Below the pieces are notes generated by a model. It ran no database searches, was not told the DNA's origin, and saw nothing but the letters and a program-made list of their open reading frames with translations. A stretch of 64,000 bases of DNA, from NCBI RefSeq assembly GCF_000276665.1, contig NW_004955472.1:12226961-12290960 (forward strand), read 5' to 3'. A program made the translations under genes and the position numbers. Shown piece after piece: positions 37,855-48,656 of the stretch. The DNA is from Chinchilla lanigera (lineage: Eukaryota; Chordata; Mammalia; Rodentia; Chinchillidae). The first letter of the stretch is position 1. Every line of letters starts with the position of its first letter.

Positions 37855-38149
37855 TAAACTTGATAGTTTTGTAAGTAAATGGATACAACTTGAGACCATA
37901 CTCATAACTGACATAAATCAGACTCACATGTGTAAACTACATATCATCTCCCTGGTGTGAGAAAATAAAAGAGTAAATAAGATCCAAACTGTACAATAGA
38001 TATTGTGAAATGGGAAGAAATTATTCAAAAGGAAAAAGAAAATAGGATGGGAGAAATAGGAAAGGAAGGAAGGGAAAAAAATACAAAAGACTTATACTAC
38101 TAGTTTCTTTTAGTCCATTGAAAAGAAAGCTTTGTGCTAATATTATTTG

Positions 38150-38255
38150 GAGAATTTTTATATCCATATCTTGTACTTATCCATATCTTGTACTTTAAAG
38201 ATATCTTTATATCCATATCTTGTACTTATCTATATCTTGTACTTTAAAGATAACA
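38150..38255 (+). repeat. Small tandem duplication
   Basis: CATATCTTGTACTT-type units recur four times, arranged as two ~51-bp copies each ending TTGTACTTTAAAGATA. Confidence 0.9.
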
Positions 38256-38368
38256 ATGCAAAATGTAGAAATACAGAAGCAGAAAGACAAATGACAAACA
38301 AATATATGAAAAATGTTCAACATCATTGGTCATTTGAGAGATGCAAATTAAAGCAGCACTGAGATTCC
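38256..38368 (+). mobile_element. LINE-1 ORF2 fragment
   Basis: CAAACAAATATATGAAAAAT, GTTCAACATCATTGGTCATT and GATGCAAATTAAAGCAGCAC repeat the sequence of the LINE-1 at about 37379-37445. It stops abruptly at 38368. Confidence 0.85.
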
Positions 38369-38369
38369 C

Positions 38370-38445
38370 ACCACTTCTCACTCACTTCCATATCCAATTC
38401 ATAGCTCAGCTTTATTACATTATTTTTGAAGTAGTCTATTGTTAT
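38370..38445 (+). repeat. Local duplicate of 38996-39071
   Basis: CCACTTCTCACTCACTTCCA through TTTTGAAGTAGT matches the L2-derived sequence about 630 bp downstream at a few mismatches (ATATCC versus ACGTCC, ATTA versus TTAG). Confidence 0.92.
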
Positions 38446-38600
38446 TCTACTTTATATTATGAGATATTATTTTTTCATAAAATAAAAAAATAAATATATT
38501 TTGAATGGCTACTAGATGAATTGAATGAATCAGCACAGACCTATACTTAATAAAGGGCAATTTTGAAGGGAAAAAATTATCCCATTGAAAGAGGCATATT

Positions 38601-38687
38601 GGGGCTGGGGATATAGCTCAGTGGCATAAGGGCCGGCCTGTCAAGTGCAAGGTCATGAATTCAATCCCCGGTACCACAAAAAAAAAA
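38601..38687 (+). repeat. ID SINE
   Basis: GGGGCTGGGGATATAGCTCA head, GTCAAGTGCAAGGTCATGAA and A-tail. Target repeats GAAAGAGGCATATT and GAAAAGGGCATATT. Confidence 0.95.
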
Positions 38688-38899
38688 GAAAAGGGCATAT
38701 TATTGTTTATACTATTCTTTCTCTGAAGAAGTATACTAATCTTCTATACTCAAATTTCTGCCAAAATAAGTATTGCTAGATTTGTTAGCATAAAATAATC
38801 TAAATTAGGAATGCATACACTTCTCTGAGTTCTAGAACCCTTAACTTTCATTGACCGTCTCTACCTGGATATTTCATCATGTGTTAAGTTCAACCGCAG

Positions 38900-39660
38900 T
38901 GAACCTGAATGCATGATATTCACCTCAAACTGCACCCTAGTTTTCTGTATCTTAATGACCATGACCACCAACTCTTTGCACTGGACAAACTGCCCACCAC
39001 TTCTCACTCACTTCCACGTCCAATTCATAGCTCAGCTTTATTACATTAGTTTTGAAGTAGTGTATCTCTTTCAATCTTGGTGCAAACACTTTAGTCTCTG
39101 CTACACTAATCTATCATCTGAATTACTGGCCCACCAGTATTCACTCTTGCCTTTCTGCCAAGCAATTCTCCAAGAAGCACATGGAAGGATTTTATGAAAA
39201 TCTAATCATATCCCTTCTCTGCATAAACATATCCGTAGCTTCCTCTTTTCTTTAGATAAAGGTGAAAATCCTTAACATGACTTATGTAGCCCAACAAGAT
39301 TTTGTCACACTTATTTCTCTAATCCCAGCTATCCACTCGCTCTTTCTCCATCTCTATTCTTCAACAGAATTCCTTCGAAATGCTCATACTCCTCCCCACC
39401 TCAGAGACTGTCACATGCATTTCTATGTAAAATGTTTTTCCTTGCAACCACTGTCTTGGTCCTTTGATTAGTTGATACTTCTATAATCCTATAGACCTCA
39501 ATTCAAAACTCATTTGATTTCCTTGACCACAGATGATCCCCTCCCTCAGCATTTATTTACATAGTAAGCAGGACTTTGATTTCTTTGCACTTACCTTGTT
39601 TGGTAATTAATAGTCAGGTTTGATTATTACCTATAGCTAGCACATTTGTCTGATATTTTG
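38900..39660 (+). repeat. L2 LINE 3' region
   Basis: Ordered L2 phrases: AATCTAATCATATCCCTTCT, AAGGTGAAAATCCTTAACAT and CCTCAGCATTTATTTACATA. About 0.75 kb, old; one segment (38996-39071) is duplicated upstream. Confidence 0.65.
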
Positions 39661-40425
39661 TGTGGGCTCAATATTCTTAATAAAGAAATATGTTATAGAT
39701 ATATAGCCAATAAATTCAGAACTTTCTGTTAACACGGTTGCTAGCAATACAGGTGGAGTAAAAGTAGACTGAAATCCCTTTGCAGGATGATATGAACACG
39801 TTGGCATTAATTATATCACATATATGAGTTATATTATCAGTAATATATGAGAATATGGCTTCCTACAAAAGACTTCAGAGCAACAAGGGAAAAGAAGGTC
39901 ATCAGGATCCAAAGCTGCAAAAAAGAAACTGACTGTGAGAAAAACACATTATTAGATCTGGCAACAAGAAAATCATTGCTTATTATGGAAATTGGTTGCC
40001 TAGATTCTGAGTGAATCACAGAAAGTTGAAGAGTGAACAGAAATAGATTTACCACTCTTCAACAAATTAACATCATGACTGTGTAGTTTATATAGCAATG
40101 CAAAAGTTAATTATTTAATTTCTCCTAAGCTAGACAGTTACTTATTATTTAAATTAAATTATTATTAAAATTACAAATTCAATAATTATTTAATTTCTCC
40201 TATGCTAAACAACAACCACCATTTCAGATGAGGTAAAAAAAAAAAAAGCCAAATCTCAATTCACAATGACTAATGAAGATAGAAGATTAAATGCAAGATG
40301 GAATCCATAACATACCAGATTTATTAAATCTTCAAGCCAGTTAATTCTATTAAGATATGTGTATGTGTGTTTGTGTGTGTACATGCTTTTATTTTTTGTT
40401 TATTTTGTATGTTTGATTTTGTTGT
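39661..40425. other. AT-rich intergenic DNA with a small duplication
   Basis: TTATTTAATTTCTCCTA occurs twice at about 40111 and 40185 around an ATTATTAAA-rich spacer. Otherwise nothing recognised. Confidence 0.5.
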
Positions 40426-40625
40426 TTTTGTTTTTCCAGTACAGGAGATTAAACCCAGGGCCTTTCCACTGAGCTACATTCCCAAGCCCTTTTCTTTCAT
40501 TTTCTATTTTGTGATGGGATCTCACTAAGTTGTGAAGTTTCCCAGGCTGGAGGTCAACTTCCAGTCCTCCTGCCTTAGCCTCCCAGAGTGCTGGGGTTTA
40601 GCCATGTGCCACTATAGTTTTGCCT
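40426..40625 (-). repeat. Dimeric B1-ID SINE, minus strand
   Basis: ID part (TTAAACCCAGGGCCTTTCCA) then B1 part (GGGATCTCACTAAGTTGTGA...GCCTCCCAGAGTGCTGGGGT), read in reverse. Confidence 0.8.
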
Positions 40626-40695
40626 TTTAACAAAGAATCTTCCTAAAACTAAAAAGAGTATTTAAAAATCAGAATATTTCATATAATTCTTTTTC

Positions 40696-40776
40696 TTTTT
40701 TGTCCCTGGGAATTGGATCTAGGGCCTTGCATATGTTAGGCAAGCACGCTAAAACTGAGCTACACATCCAGCCCAT
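40696..40776 (-). repeat. ID SINE, minus strand
   Basis: GGGCCTTGCATATGTTAGGC and AACTGAGCTACACATCCAGC. Confidence 0.82.
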
Positions 40777-40859
40777 GAATGTGTTTTACGCAAAAGCTCT
40801 AAAGAGGAAATATGCTATATCAGACACATATAAATTATCCAAAATAAAATACAATTAAG

Positions 40860-41130
40860 CAAAGGGTTAATTTAGCTCATGGGCTCAGGGGACTCAGTCC
40901 ATGACCCACAGGACTGGAATATCATGGCAGAAGGGCATGGTGTAGCAAAGTGGCTTAGTTCACAGTAGCCAGGATATAAAACAGAGGAACAGCATCAAAG
41001 GGGAAGGGGTGAGGGGTCAGATATAGTACCCAAGGTCACACCACTATGATCCACCGAGGCGCACCTAGAAGTGTACTCCACCAATGCCCTGGGTGGCTTC
41101 CAAGCCCATCCAGTTGACACAATCAAGCTG
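40860..41130 (+). repeat. Unclassified repeat, copy 1
   Basis: Shares with 43793-44110 the ordered words TTTAGCTCATGG/TTTGGCTTATAG, GGCAGAAG/GGTAGAAGG, GCAAAG, GCTTAGTTCA, CACAC, GAAGTGT and CCTCCCAAGCC-like ends. A dispersed family, probably an old LTR. Confidence 0.55.
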
Positions 41131-42333
41131 AACTCTCATATGTAATTTTTGCTAAGCAATGATTTTCAAAAGAAAAATAAGAAAAAGTACGGTTACAAAT
41201 TCTTTGATTATTAAGCTTATTTTTTAAGTGTTTAAATGCCCAGAAATCATTTCAAGTTAGAGAAAACATTTAAACCTAACTCAACCATTCACTTCCCCTC
41301 ACAATATTCCACCTGCAATAGCAAAGGCTGTGAAGAGCACTTGATCCTAGCCTAACATTAATATTAGAGGGAGTATGGGTGTACAACTTAATCTCACAAA
41401 TAATTATTGACTCCCACATTACTCTTTTAATGAACATGTCTAAACTTGGGCATAAAGTCATTTTAGGAGTATATTAGGTTTGGTTATGAATGCAACACCG
41501 CTTTGCATGCAGCGGCTTGTTAATTTTCTTTAATTTTAGAAGGCTCTTTTGTTTTAAAGTGCCTGTAAGCTAACGAAGAAATACATAACAACATCTCAGC
41601 ATAATTTATTAGCTTAATGACTAGGTATATAGTTCATTAAATTTCTCTGGCAAACAAGAACTGGACACTACTGATACTGTACAGTAAACAAGTCAATTTT
41701 GCTCTGATTTTTAGACATGAAACCTCTGCTATAATTGAACTATGTATGACAGCATTAAATAGTGAGCTTCAATGGTAGGAAAAAAATTGATAAAATGAGA
41801 AAATAAATTATTATATGTCTAAATGAAATATACCCTGCATGAACACGTGGGTAAGTTCAAACTGTCCAGCATACAGAGTCTGAATTGAGTTGAGTGGAAG
41901 AGAAACCCTGAGCGCTAAGGTAGAAGGTAAATGGCTTACAGGGACACATCAGCCCTGATTGTATAGTGAAATCACTCTTTGATCCCATCTCCATCTATCC
42001 ATAAATCATCTAAATACTCTTTTCAAAGAAAGTTATTCATAAGGGATTTGGGATATTTTTCAGATCTATTTTTACTTGTAACAATGTTTTGGAGGCCCTC
42101 CTTGCTGATAGATGGGCCAAAGGTCCATACCACTGAATTTTTAACAACCCTCTGGACATTTGTATAAATAAAAAATGTGTAAAATAATTATTCCAAGTTA
42201 TGCAACTAATTACACTTTGCAGATGAAAATAAAGGCCTAGAAACAGGTAACAAAGAACTTCACCAGGACTCAAATTGTGGTCATATCCCATTTAAAAGAA
42301 ACAATAAGTGCTCCCTTAAGAAATAATATGTAG
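41131..42333. other. Intergenic DNA, nothing recognised
   Basis: No gene or clear repeat seen. Confidence 0.4.
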
Positions 42334-42436
42334 GGGGCTGAGGATTTAGCTCAGTGGCACAGCGCCTGCCTGGCAAGTGCAAGGTCATGAGTTTGATTCC
42401 CGGTTCCTGAAAAAAAAAACAAAGAAAGAAAGAAAG
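42334..42436 (+). repeat. ID SINE, young subfamily
   Basis: GGGGCTGAGGATTTAGCTCA...GGCAAGTGCAAGGTCATGAG with an A then AAAG tail. Target repeats AAATAATATGTAG and AAATACTATGTAT. Confidence 0.94.
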
Positions 42437-43381
42437 AAATACTATGTATAGGACAAAAATTATACAGGATAAAATTGGAATATATTGTCACATCAGAAAT
42501 CAAAACTTCTGAAAGAAAACCAGTGGGGTCATATCAAAAAAGATGCAGAAGCTTCCATTAGCCAGATGTAAGGCTTAAGTATCAATAGAAATAGTAACTA
42601 TTATAGACTGAAACACACCAGTTATGTTTAAATCCATACATTTACAATAATAAATTTTAAATCATCAGTTATCTTTGGAAGGTGCCAGATACTCAACCTA
42701 TTGTCTAAAAAGCTTCTAAACAAATTTAAAAATATAGTATTTATTTTGTCTTTTTTGTATGTACCCAGCATTCAAGTAAAAGGCAAAAGGTTTATTTGAT
42801 TTGAAGAGAAACCAGAGTGCAGCATTCAAGTAGATGATGAGGAAACTCTCTCTGTATAAATATTCTAGCTAGTAAATGAAGAGATGGTCAAATTAAAATA
42901 TCACCATTTTGCAACCCCTAAAGAAATAACAGATCTAAGAAATAATTATCAGTGATTTGTAGAACCTTAGAAAGAAAATCAGGTTTTGTGTCTCTTGGTG
43001 GAAATACAATGTTGCTTATGAAATATTTTGGCCAAAATATTCACAGTAGACTCAAATCCAGACTCTTGCTCTAAATATAAAATTACAAGAAACACAAGTA
43101 ACAGACAAAAATCATGAAAATCATGAAGAATCATTCAGGAAAACCCAGATTTCAGAGAACTACAGAATAACCCAATTTACAAAAATATAAGTAAATTCAA
43201 AGGAAAGAAGAGAGGAAGGAGAGAAGGAGAAATTGGACTGAGACATTAGAGAGGGGTGTGGTATCAATTTTAAGTAATCTCAATGCACTAACCTGATTTT
43301 TAACCTTATTCAAAAAATAAACTAGAAATATCAGTTTATAAAGAAATAAAAATCTACATTTGGAAAAATTAGAACAGATGC
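42437..43381. other. Intergenic DNA, nothing recognised
   Basis: AT-rich; no gene or clear repeat seen. Confidence 0.4.
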
Positions 43382-43735
43382 TGTTATGGGATGATTTGTG
43401 TCTCCTCAAAATTCATGTAAAAATTCTGACTGCCAGGACATCAGAATGCAATTATATTTGGATATAGCATCTTTAAGGAGATGACTAAGTTAAAATACAG
43501 TCATTAGAATGGGCCCCCCCAACATACCTGATGTTCTTACAAGAGAAGAAAATTTGGAGACAAAAAAGAGACACTACAGAGGGATAATCATTTGAAGAGG
43601 CAGTAACAGGGTAGCCAGCTGAAAGAGAAGTTATGGGAGAAACTAAAACTGCATGAAAGTAAATTTCTGGTTCTTAAACTTCTAAGACTGTAGTATTCTG
43701 TTACAGTAGCCCTAGCAGACGAGTACAGATGTTAG
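43382..43735 (+). repeat. Ancient interspersed repeat, family not assigned
   Basis: TGTTATGGGATGATTTGTGT, TCATTAGAATGGGCCCCCCC, GTAGTATTCTGTTACAGTAG and CCCTAGCAGACGAGTACAG. The same family as 17705-18150 in the opposite direction. Confidence 0.6.
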
Positions 43736-43792
43736 AATGATGTATATGGCTACTACTTGATTAAATTCAAGAAACCCATGGAGATACATATG

Positions 43793-44110
43793 TTAGTTTT
43801 CCTGCCACTTGGAAACAAAACCTCACATCCACAATTTAAAGGCGAGGACCAATTTGGCTTATAGTTTCAGGGTATTCAGTTCATAGCTGGTTGACTCCAA
43901 GGCAGAAATATGGTAGAAGGTTATGGCAGAGCAAAGATGCTTAGTTCATGCTGGCCAGAAAGCAGAGCTGGGGAACAATGAGAAGAGGCCAGCGACCAGA
44001 TAGAGACCTCCAGGCCACATCTCTGTGACCCACCCAGACACACCATGAAGTGTGCTTTTCTAATTTCTTAGGTGCCTCCCAAGCCAGTGAGGTTGGCAAT
44101 TAAGTCTAAC
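43793..44110 (+). repeat. Unclassified repeat, copy 2
   Basis: Relative of 40860-41130, slightly longer at the 5' side (TGTTAGTTTTCCTGCCACTT). See that entry for shared words. Confidence 0.55.
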
Positions 44111-44744
44111 AGTTACAAGATACAAGTGGATATATTGTCTTCCTTCTCTCCTCACCTGGAAATGCCTTAGATCCAATCATATATAAAAGAACACAAAAAT
44201 GAGGACACGAGTATATCACTACTTTTCTTGTCCACTTAACTAATTCTATTCATACTATTAGAGACATTTTATTTCTAGTGTCACTAACTAAAACATAAAA
44301 CTTACAACTAGTTTCATCATATACTTGAACTGAGTCTTCTCATTTCCTTCTGTTTACGTGTAAAATTCAAATCTAGATCACTATTTACTTTCTCTTTCTT
44401 CCAACTTATAAATTCTGCACCTTATTAAAAACATGGTTGTAATAATTCCAAGTTTCAGCTGTGTTTACACCCACTTCATCTTATTACGTTTAAAACATTA
44501 ACAACAGACTGTGTTTCATCCTAGAGACATCTGAGCTGCAGACAGAAGTAAATGTTTCATTATCTCACTCAACTGTCCAGGACAAGTGTGCTACTGTATT
44601 ACATATGAAATGTCATCTTTTAAGTCCATTAAATGTTTGCTATGAAGTGAGCTATCTGGAAAACACCATGTAGAAAATTAATTATGACCCATTTTATTGC
44701 TTTTGTTTCCAGTTAGTCTTTCTACATCTACTGCTATATACTGT
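44111..44744. other. Intergenic DNA, nothing recognised
   Basis: No gene or clear repeat seen. Confidence 0.4.
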
Positions 44745-44920
44745 TTAGTGTTAAGCACAGAGGCTCTGAAGTCACACAAGTTAGACCCGCTTCCAACCAT
44801 CACTAGCTAGTATACAGCTTTCTCTGATCCTGTAGTCTAATTTGTAAAACCGAGATATTAAGGGATGCTGCCCAAAAGTTTTATGAAAATTAGGTAAAGT
44901 AATACCTGGAACAAGTTACG
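44745..44920 (+). repeat. MIR SINE
   Basis: AGAGGCTCTGAAGTCACACA, CATCACTAGCTAGTATACAG and TAGTCTAATTTGTAAAACCG in MIR order. Confidence 0.75.
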
Positions 44921-45423
44921 CAAGAAGGGTGATTTTCTGCTCTTTTTGTAAATGTACAAAACACTATTCTTTATAGAAAGAATATTAGATAACTCAATAA
45001 TATTGGGAAATTAGTTTGAACAGGTTGGTTTTGCAAACAAGCCCACTGAGCTTCTATGTAACTTCATCTTTATTTCAAAGGAGGAAGAAATAAAAGCACT
45101 GGAAGATCAAGTTTGAAGCTTCTAGATTCTCAGTTTGGAGCAGGTTAGGACCACCCAGCCAAGTGGAAAGGCGAGGCGCTGTCCGTGGTGCTAGCATCTG
45201 GGCTCGCCCTGGTAACATTTCTCCTGCGCAAAATTCTTTTCAGTCACCTTGGTAAATGAAGTTCACATATCTGCCTCTTGGAAAGTGCCCAGTTATTCTG
45301 TTTATTGCTTTTTTCCCCTGTCTTACTACATTTCTTCCATGTCTGCTTCAAATAAAAATGCTTCCCTTCCATTCCTTTATCAACTCCAATCTATTTGTAT
45401 GAATTAATTAACTAATGTGATAA
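44921..45423. other. Intergenic DNA, nothing recognised
   Basis: A GC-richer patch at 45160-45230; no gene or clear repeat seen. Confidence 0.4.
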
Positions 45424-45592
45424 TGGGGGTTAAACCCAGGGCCTTCACAATGACCTACATTCCCAATCCCCTTTTTATAGTTCTACCTGAGACAAGTTCT
45501 CACCAAGTTATCCAGACTGGGCTCAAACTTGAATTCTTCCTGTCTTAGCTTCCCAGAGTGTTGGGATTACATGTATGCACCACCACATCCAA
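45424..45592 (-). repeat. Dimeric B1-ID SINE, minus strand
   Basis: ID part (GGGTTAAACCCAGGGCCTTC) then B1 part (CCAAGTTATCCAGACTGGGC...GTGTTGGGATTACATGTATG). Confidence 0.8.
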
Positions 45593-45944
45593 GAACAATA
45601 CTTTTTCCAAACATACGGGCCATGCCTACCACTTAAGGAAGTGGCTCCAAAATTAGTTCACATTATCTTTTCCTGCCTTTTTTAAGCTTCAGAGAAACTC
45701 AAAGTTCAAAGTGAGAGCATAGGAACCAGATCATTTCTGATTTTATCTTTTAAAGAGATTCCTCAGTTGATCCCTATTCTAAAAGATTCCCTGCACCTTT
45801 ACCCTAAGTTGTTTCCCTCCTACTTTTAAATTTTATTTATTCCCCCTTTTTTAACCTCAAATGATCATCCAGACCGATATATCTGTCAGTAAAGCTATTG
45901 TATTAAACTGAACTTCTCTGTCAGGTTTTACTGCCACTGTGGAG
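45593..45944. other. Intergenic DNA, nothing recognised
   Basis: No gene or clear repeat seen. Confidence 0.4.
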
Positions 45945-46715
45945 GCTTTCTTTTTTTATTTTAAAAAGAAAAAAAAAACATAAAAATAACAATAGCAATA
46001 AAACAGAGTTTCAAAACAGGATAACAGCAGTAACAATAAATAATACATTGCATATTGTTATCTTCATTGTAGCTGTTCAGAGAACAAGATATAGGCATGA
46101 AATATTGTCCAAACAATATTAGTTCAAACATTTCCTTTCAATGAACTAAGAGAAACTAGCTGTATAACTATCTTAACTATCTTGTATATATGTATTTTTT
46201 TGTTTTCCCTCTCTTCGTTTCCCCTTTCCTCCATCCCAGTTTCTCTTGTCTTTTGAGCAATTTCTTCCCAATCCACAATATTTATTGTACATTTTGGTTG
46301 TTATTTAGTTGTTCAATTTCTCACACTAGAGAGACAATACAGTGTTTACACATTGGGTCTGATTTATTTCACTTATGAGGATGCTCTTGAGTTACATCCA
46401 CTTACTTATCTCAAGTGTGTCCTTTTTATGGCTGAATAGTACTCCATCGTATAAAAATACCACATCTCTTTTATTCATTCCTTGGTTGATGGACATTTGG
46501 GTTGTTCCCAAGACTTAGCCATTATAAACCGTGCTGCTATAAACATGGGTGCTATAACATGCTGTTATAATTGTGCTGCTATAAACATGGGTATAGACAT
46601 ATCACTACAGTATGATATTTTTAATTTTTCTGGGAAGATACCCAGATGGGGAATAGAGGGTCAAGTGGGACCTCTAAGCCTAGTTTTTTAGTAAATTGTG
46701 GAGACTGTCTTAAAA
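45945..46715 (-). mobile_element. LINE-1 3' end, minus strand
   Basis: T-rich head followed by 3' UTR and ORF2 C-terminal text parallel to 36220-37002. It contains a local duplication of GTGCTGCTATAAACATGGGT (about 46530 and 46573). Confidence 0.85.
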
Positions 46716-46720
46716 GCTAG

Positions 46721-47930
46721 GACCCACATCTTACTCGGCTGTGGACTCCTAGAATGTAGGACATGTTGAGTTAGGTTCTACTAAACTAAATTTAATTACT
46801 GGGTCCATTAGAGAGAAGGTCCCAACAACAGTTTTAAAAGTCAGTCTTCTGCGTTACATGTGACTACGCCCTAAATTGCGAAGTAGTCAGGCTTTGCTGA
46901 TGGAAATAGCCATTTGTCATCACATCCATTAACGTCAGTCTGATGACTCAGCCTCTCGTGTGCTGGCAAAACACCAAGGCCATGTGTTTCAAAGGCCCTG
47001 GTTTCCCACTACTCACCTTTCTTCTTCCTCGGCTCGTTCTGCCTGAGCACCTGTAATCCCTACAGTGTGTCTGATGACTACTTCCCAAGACGGACAAAAA
47101 CAGCTTGTCCATGTTTTTCTCTCGCAAAGAGACTTTTACTTCTCTCCCCAAACTTAAAAATGAAGTCGTCAACAATTATAAAAGGACATTTCCTCCAGAT
47201 GAGTGTGGAAGTTCCAGTAAGAGTAAAAGTTAAAGGAATTAAGAAGCTGAAAACTAAGATATGGAGGCAAGATAGGAACAAGGGAGAAGTCGGAATCAAT
47301 ACTGTCCCCTTCCCCGTGTCGTTAGATTTCAGCCTCACTGAGGTTCAAGGAGTAGACCATCCTCACCAACGCCACTCCCATGACAAGTGAGCCTTCTTCA
47401 GGGAAAAGTCTGAAATAAAATCTGTTGGAAAAAATATGTGCTCTGAGTTTGGAATAAAAAAGGGATTGTTCTCCCTGTTAAGCTAAGCACTCAAGTGATC
47501 GTGTAAGGAAGTGTTCAGTGTGGAGAGGGCCGCTCCCGTGCCGTTTTTAGGTAACACATAACTTCTGGGTCTCTTCTGATTTCATGTAATATCAGCTGTA
47601 GTGTTTTGAATCTTTCAAGCAATACATATGTTGAGTCAAACTCACTGAGGAAGATCAGGAGGAAAAGGAGCACTTAATCCTTATTTCTTCAGAAGAGGAT
47701 TTAATGACAGGTTCAGCCTGTTTAATGACAGGCCCAGTACCACACCCGTGTTTTATTACGTTTCATTAATACTGTATAAATGCCTTTTATTACTCATGAT
47801 AAATAAAAACCAAATACGTGCTGATGTGAGTTTAAATAGGTAAAAGTACAAAGAAAGAATCACTGTACTAATACCATGAGATGAAACTGCGATCTTAGTT
47901 TTTCTGGCGTTGCTGTTTGGGTTTTCTGTC
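46721..47930. other. Repeat-poor DNA upstream of the CDKN2B promoter
   Basis: About 1.2 kb without recognised interspersed repeats, lying 0.2-1.4 kb outside the CpG island. It includes TGACTCAGC at 46944-46952, which matches an AP-1/MARE (antioxidant-response type) core, and a 107-codon frame at 47067-47390 that resembles nothing I know. Candidate proximal regulatory DNA, by position only. Confidence 0.35.
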
Positions 47931-47934
47931 TGTT

Positions 47935-48012
47935 TATGCTATTTATTTATTAAGATGGGGTCTCATTACGTTGGTCAGGCTGACCTCAAACTCCTAGACT
48001 CACGCGACCCTG
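47935..48012 (-). repeat. Old B1/Alu-like SINE remnant
   Basis: Reads on the minus strand as a worn B1: GGGGTCTCATTACGTTGGTC and CAGGCTGACCTCAAACTCCT are the reverse-complement signature of 7SL-derived SINEs. Truncated. Confidence 0.5.
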
Positions 48013-48485
48013 CTGTATTTTTATTTATTAATGTAATGTATCTGTAATTCAACGTTAAAAAGAATTTAAAAGTACATGCAAAACTGGATTCTTGAGCTTT
48101 TCTCACTATTTTTCTGGTCGGCCAGTTCAGAGGAGACACACCCAGGGGAAAACTGTCGCGCAGGCTGCGAGGCTGGCGAAGCCCCCGCACTGCGAGGACG
48201 CGCTCGCTCCGCGAGACAGGCGCGGGCCGCCCCTTTCTGAGAGTTCCATCCAGCGGGAGTTATTTTCAAAGGGTTTCCCTCCGCCTCTCGACTGCAGGGG
48301 AACGACTAACTTCTCCAGAATAAAACTGGCTGGCCGTGCGCTAAAAGAATAGAAGTCCTCTGCTCCGCCTGCTGGGGATTAGGAGCCGAGCGCGCGCAGC
48401 CCACACTTTCGCGCCGCGGCCCCGCCGCCCCAGACCGCGGTCCGCAGCGTCGCGGGCGAGCCCAGCCGCTCCCTCGCACCGTGTG

Positions 48486-48497
48486 GCGCATGCGTCC
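48486..48497. promoter_or_regulatory. NRF1-like palindromic motif
   Basis: GCGCATGCGT within this stretch is close to the NRF1 palindrome (TGCGCATGCGCA). It lies about 490 bp upstream of the CDKN2B start codon, in the CpG island. Binding is inferred only. Confidence 0.45.
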
Positions 48498-48565
48498 CAG
48501 AACTCTCTGGGCGGACTCCCAACCCCCACCTCCCGCTTGGGCCGACCGCCCTGCCCCCGCCGCCG

Positions 48566-48573
48566 TGACGTCA
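48566..48573. promoter_or_regulatory. Perfect CRE/ATF palindrome TGACGTCA
   Basis: An exact TGACGTCA octamer sits in the CpG island about 400 bp upstream of the CDKN2B start codon and about 60 bp upstream of paired GC boxes. This is the full CREB/ATF site. Its position near the likely core promoter makes it a plausible control element, but occupancy is not shown by sequence. Confidence 0.6.
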
Positions 48574-48627
48574 CCGGCTGCGGGCCGGCCCCCCGGGCGA
48601 GCCCAGGGGGAGGTGCGGCGCGGCCTC

Positions 48628-48656
48628 GGGGGGCGGGGCCTAAAGGGGCGGGGCGA
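48628..48656 (+). promoter_or_regulatory. Paired GC boxes (Sp1-type) in CDKN2B promoter
   Basis: Two GGGGCGGGG-type boxes lie about 18 bp apart (GGGGCGGGGCC and AAGGGGCGGGGCGAG). Sp1-type sites are known to mediate TGF-beta/SMAD induction of p15 in human cells. The equivalent role here is inference from position and sequence. Confidence 0.65.

Larger units (their letters stand above)
37003..38130 (+). mobile_element. LINE-1 3' end, plus strand
   Basis: Abuts the minus-strand LINE-1. ORF2 C-terminal text runs from CAAATACTTCAAAGAGTCAA to the 3' UTR. It carries an ID SINE (37151-37252) and a TG microsatellite (37808-37853) at the site where the 34.7-kb copy reads ATTTTTATACAATGG. Confidence 0.88.
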
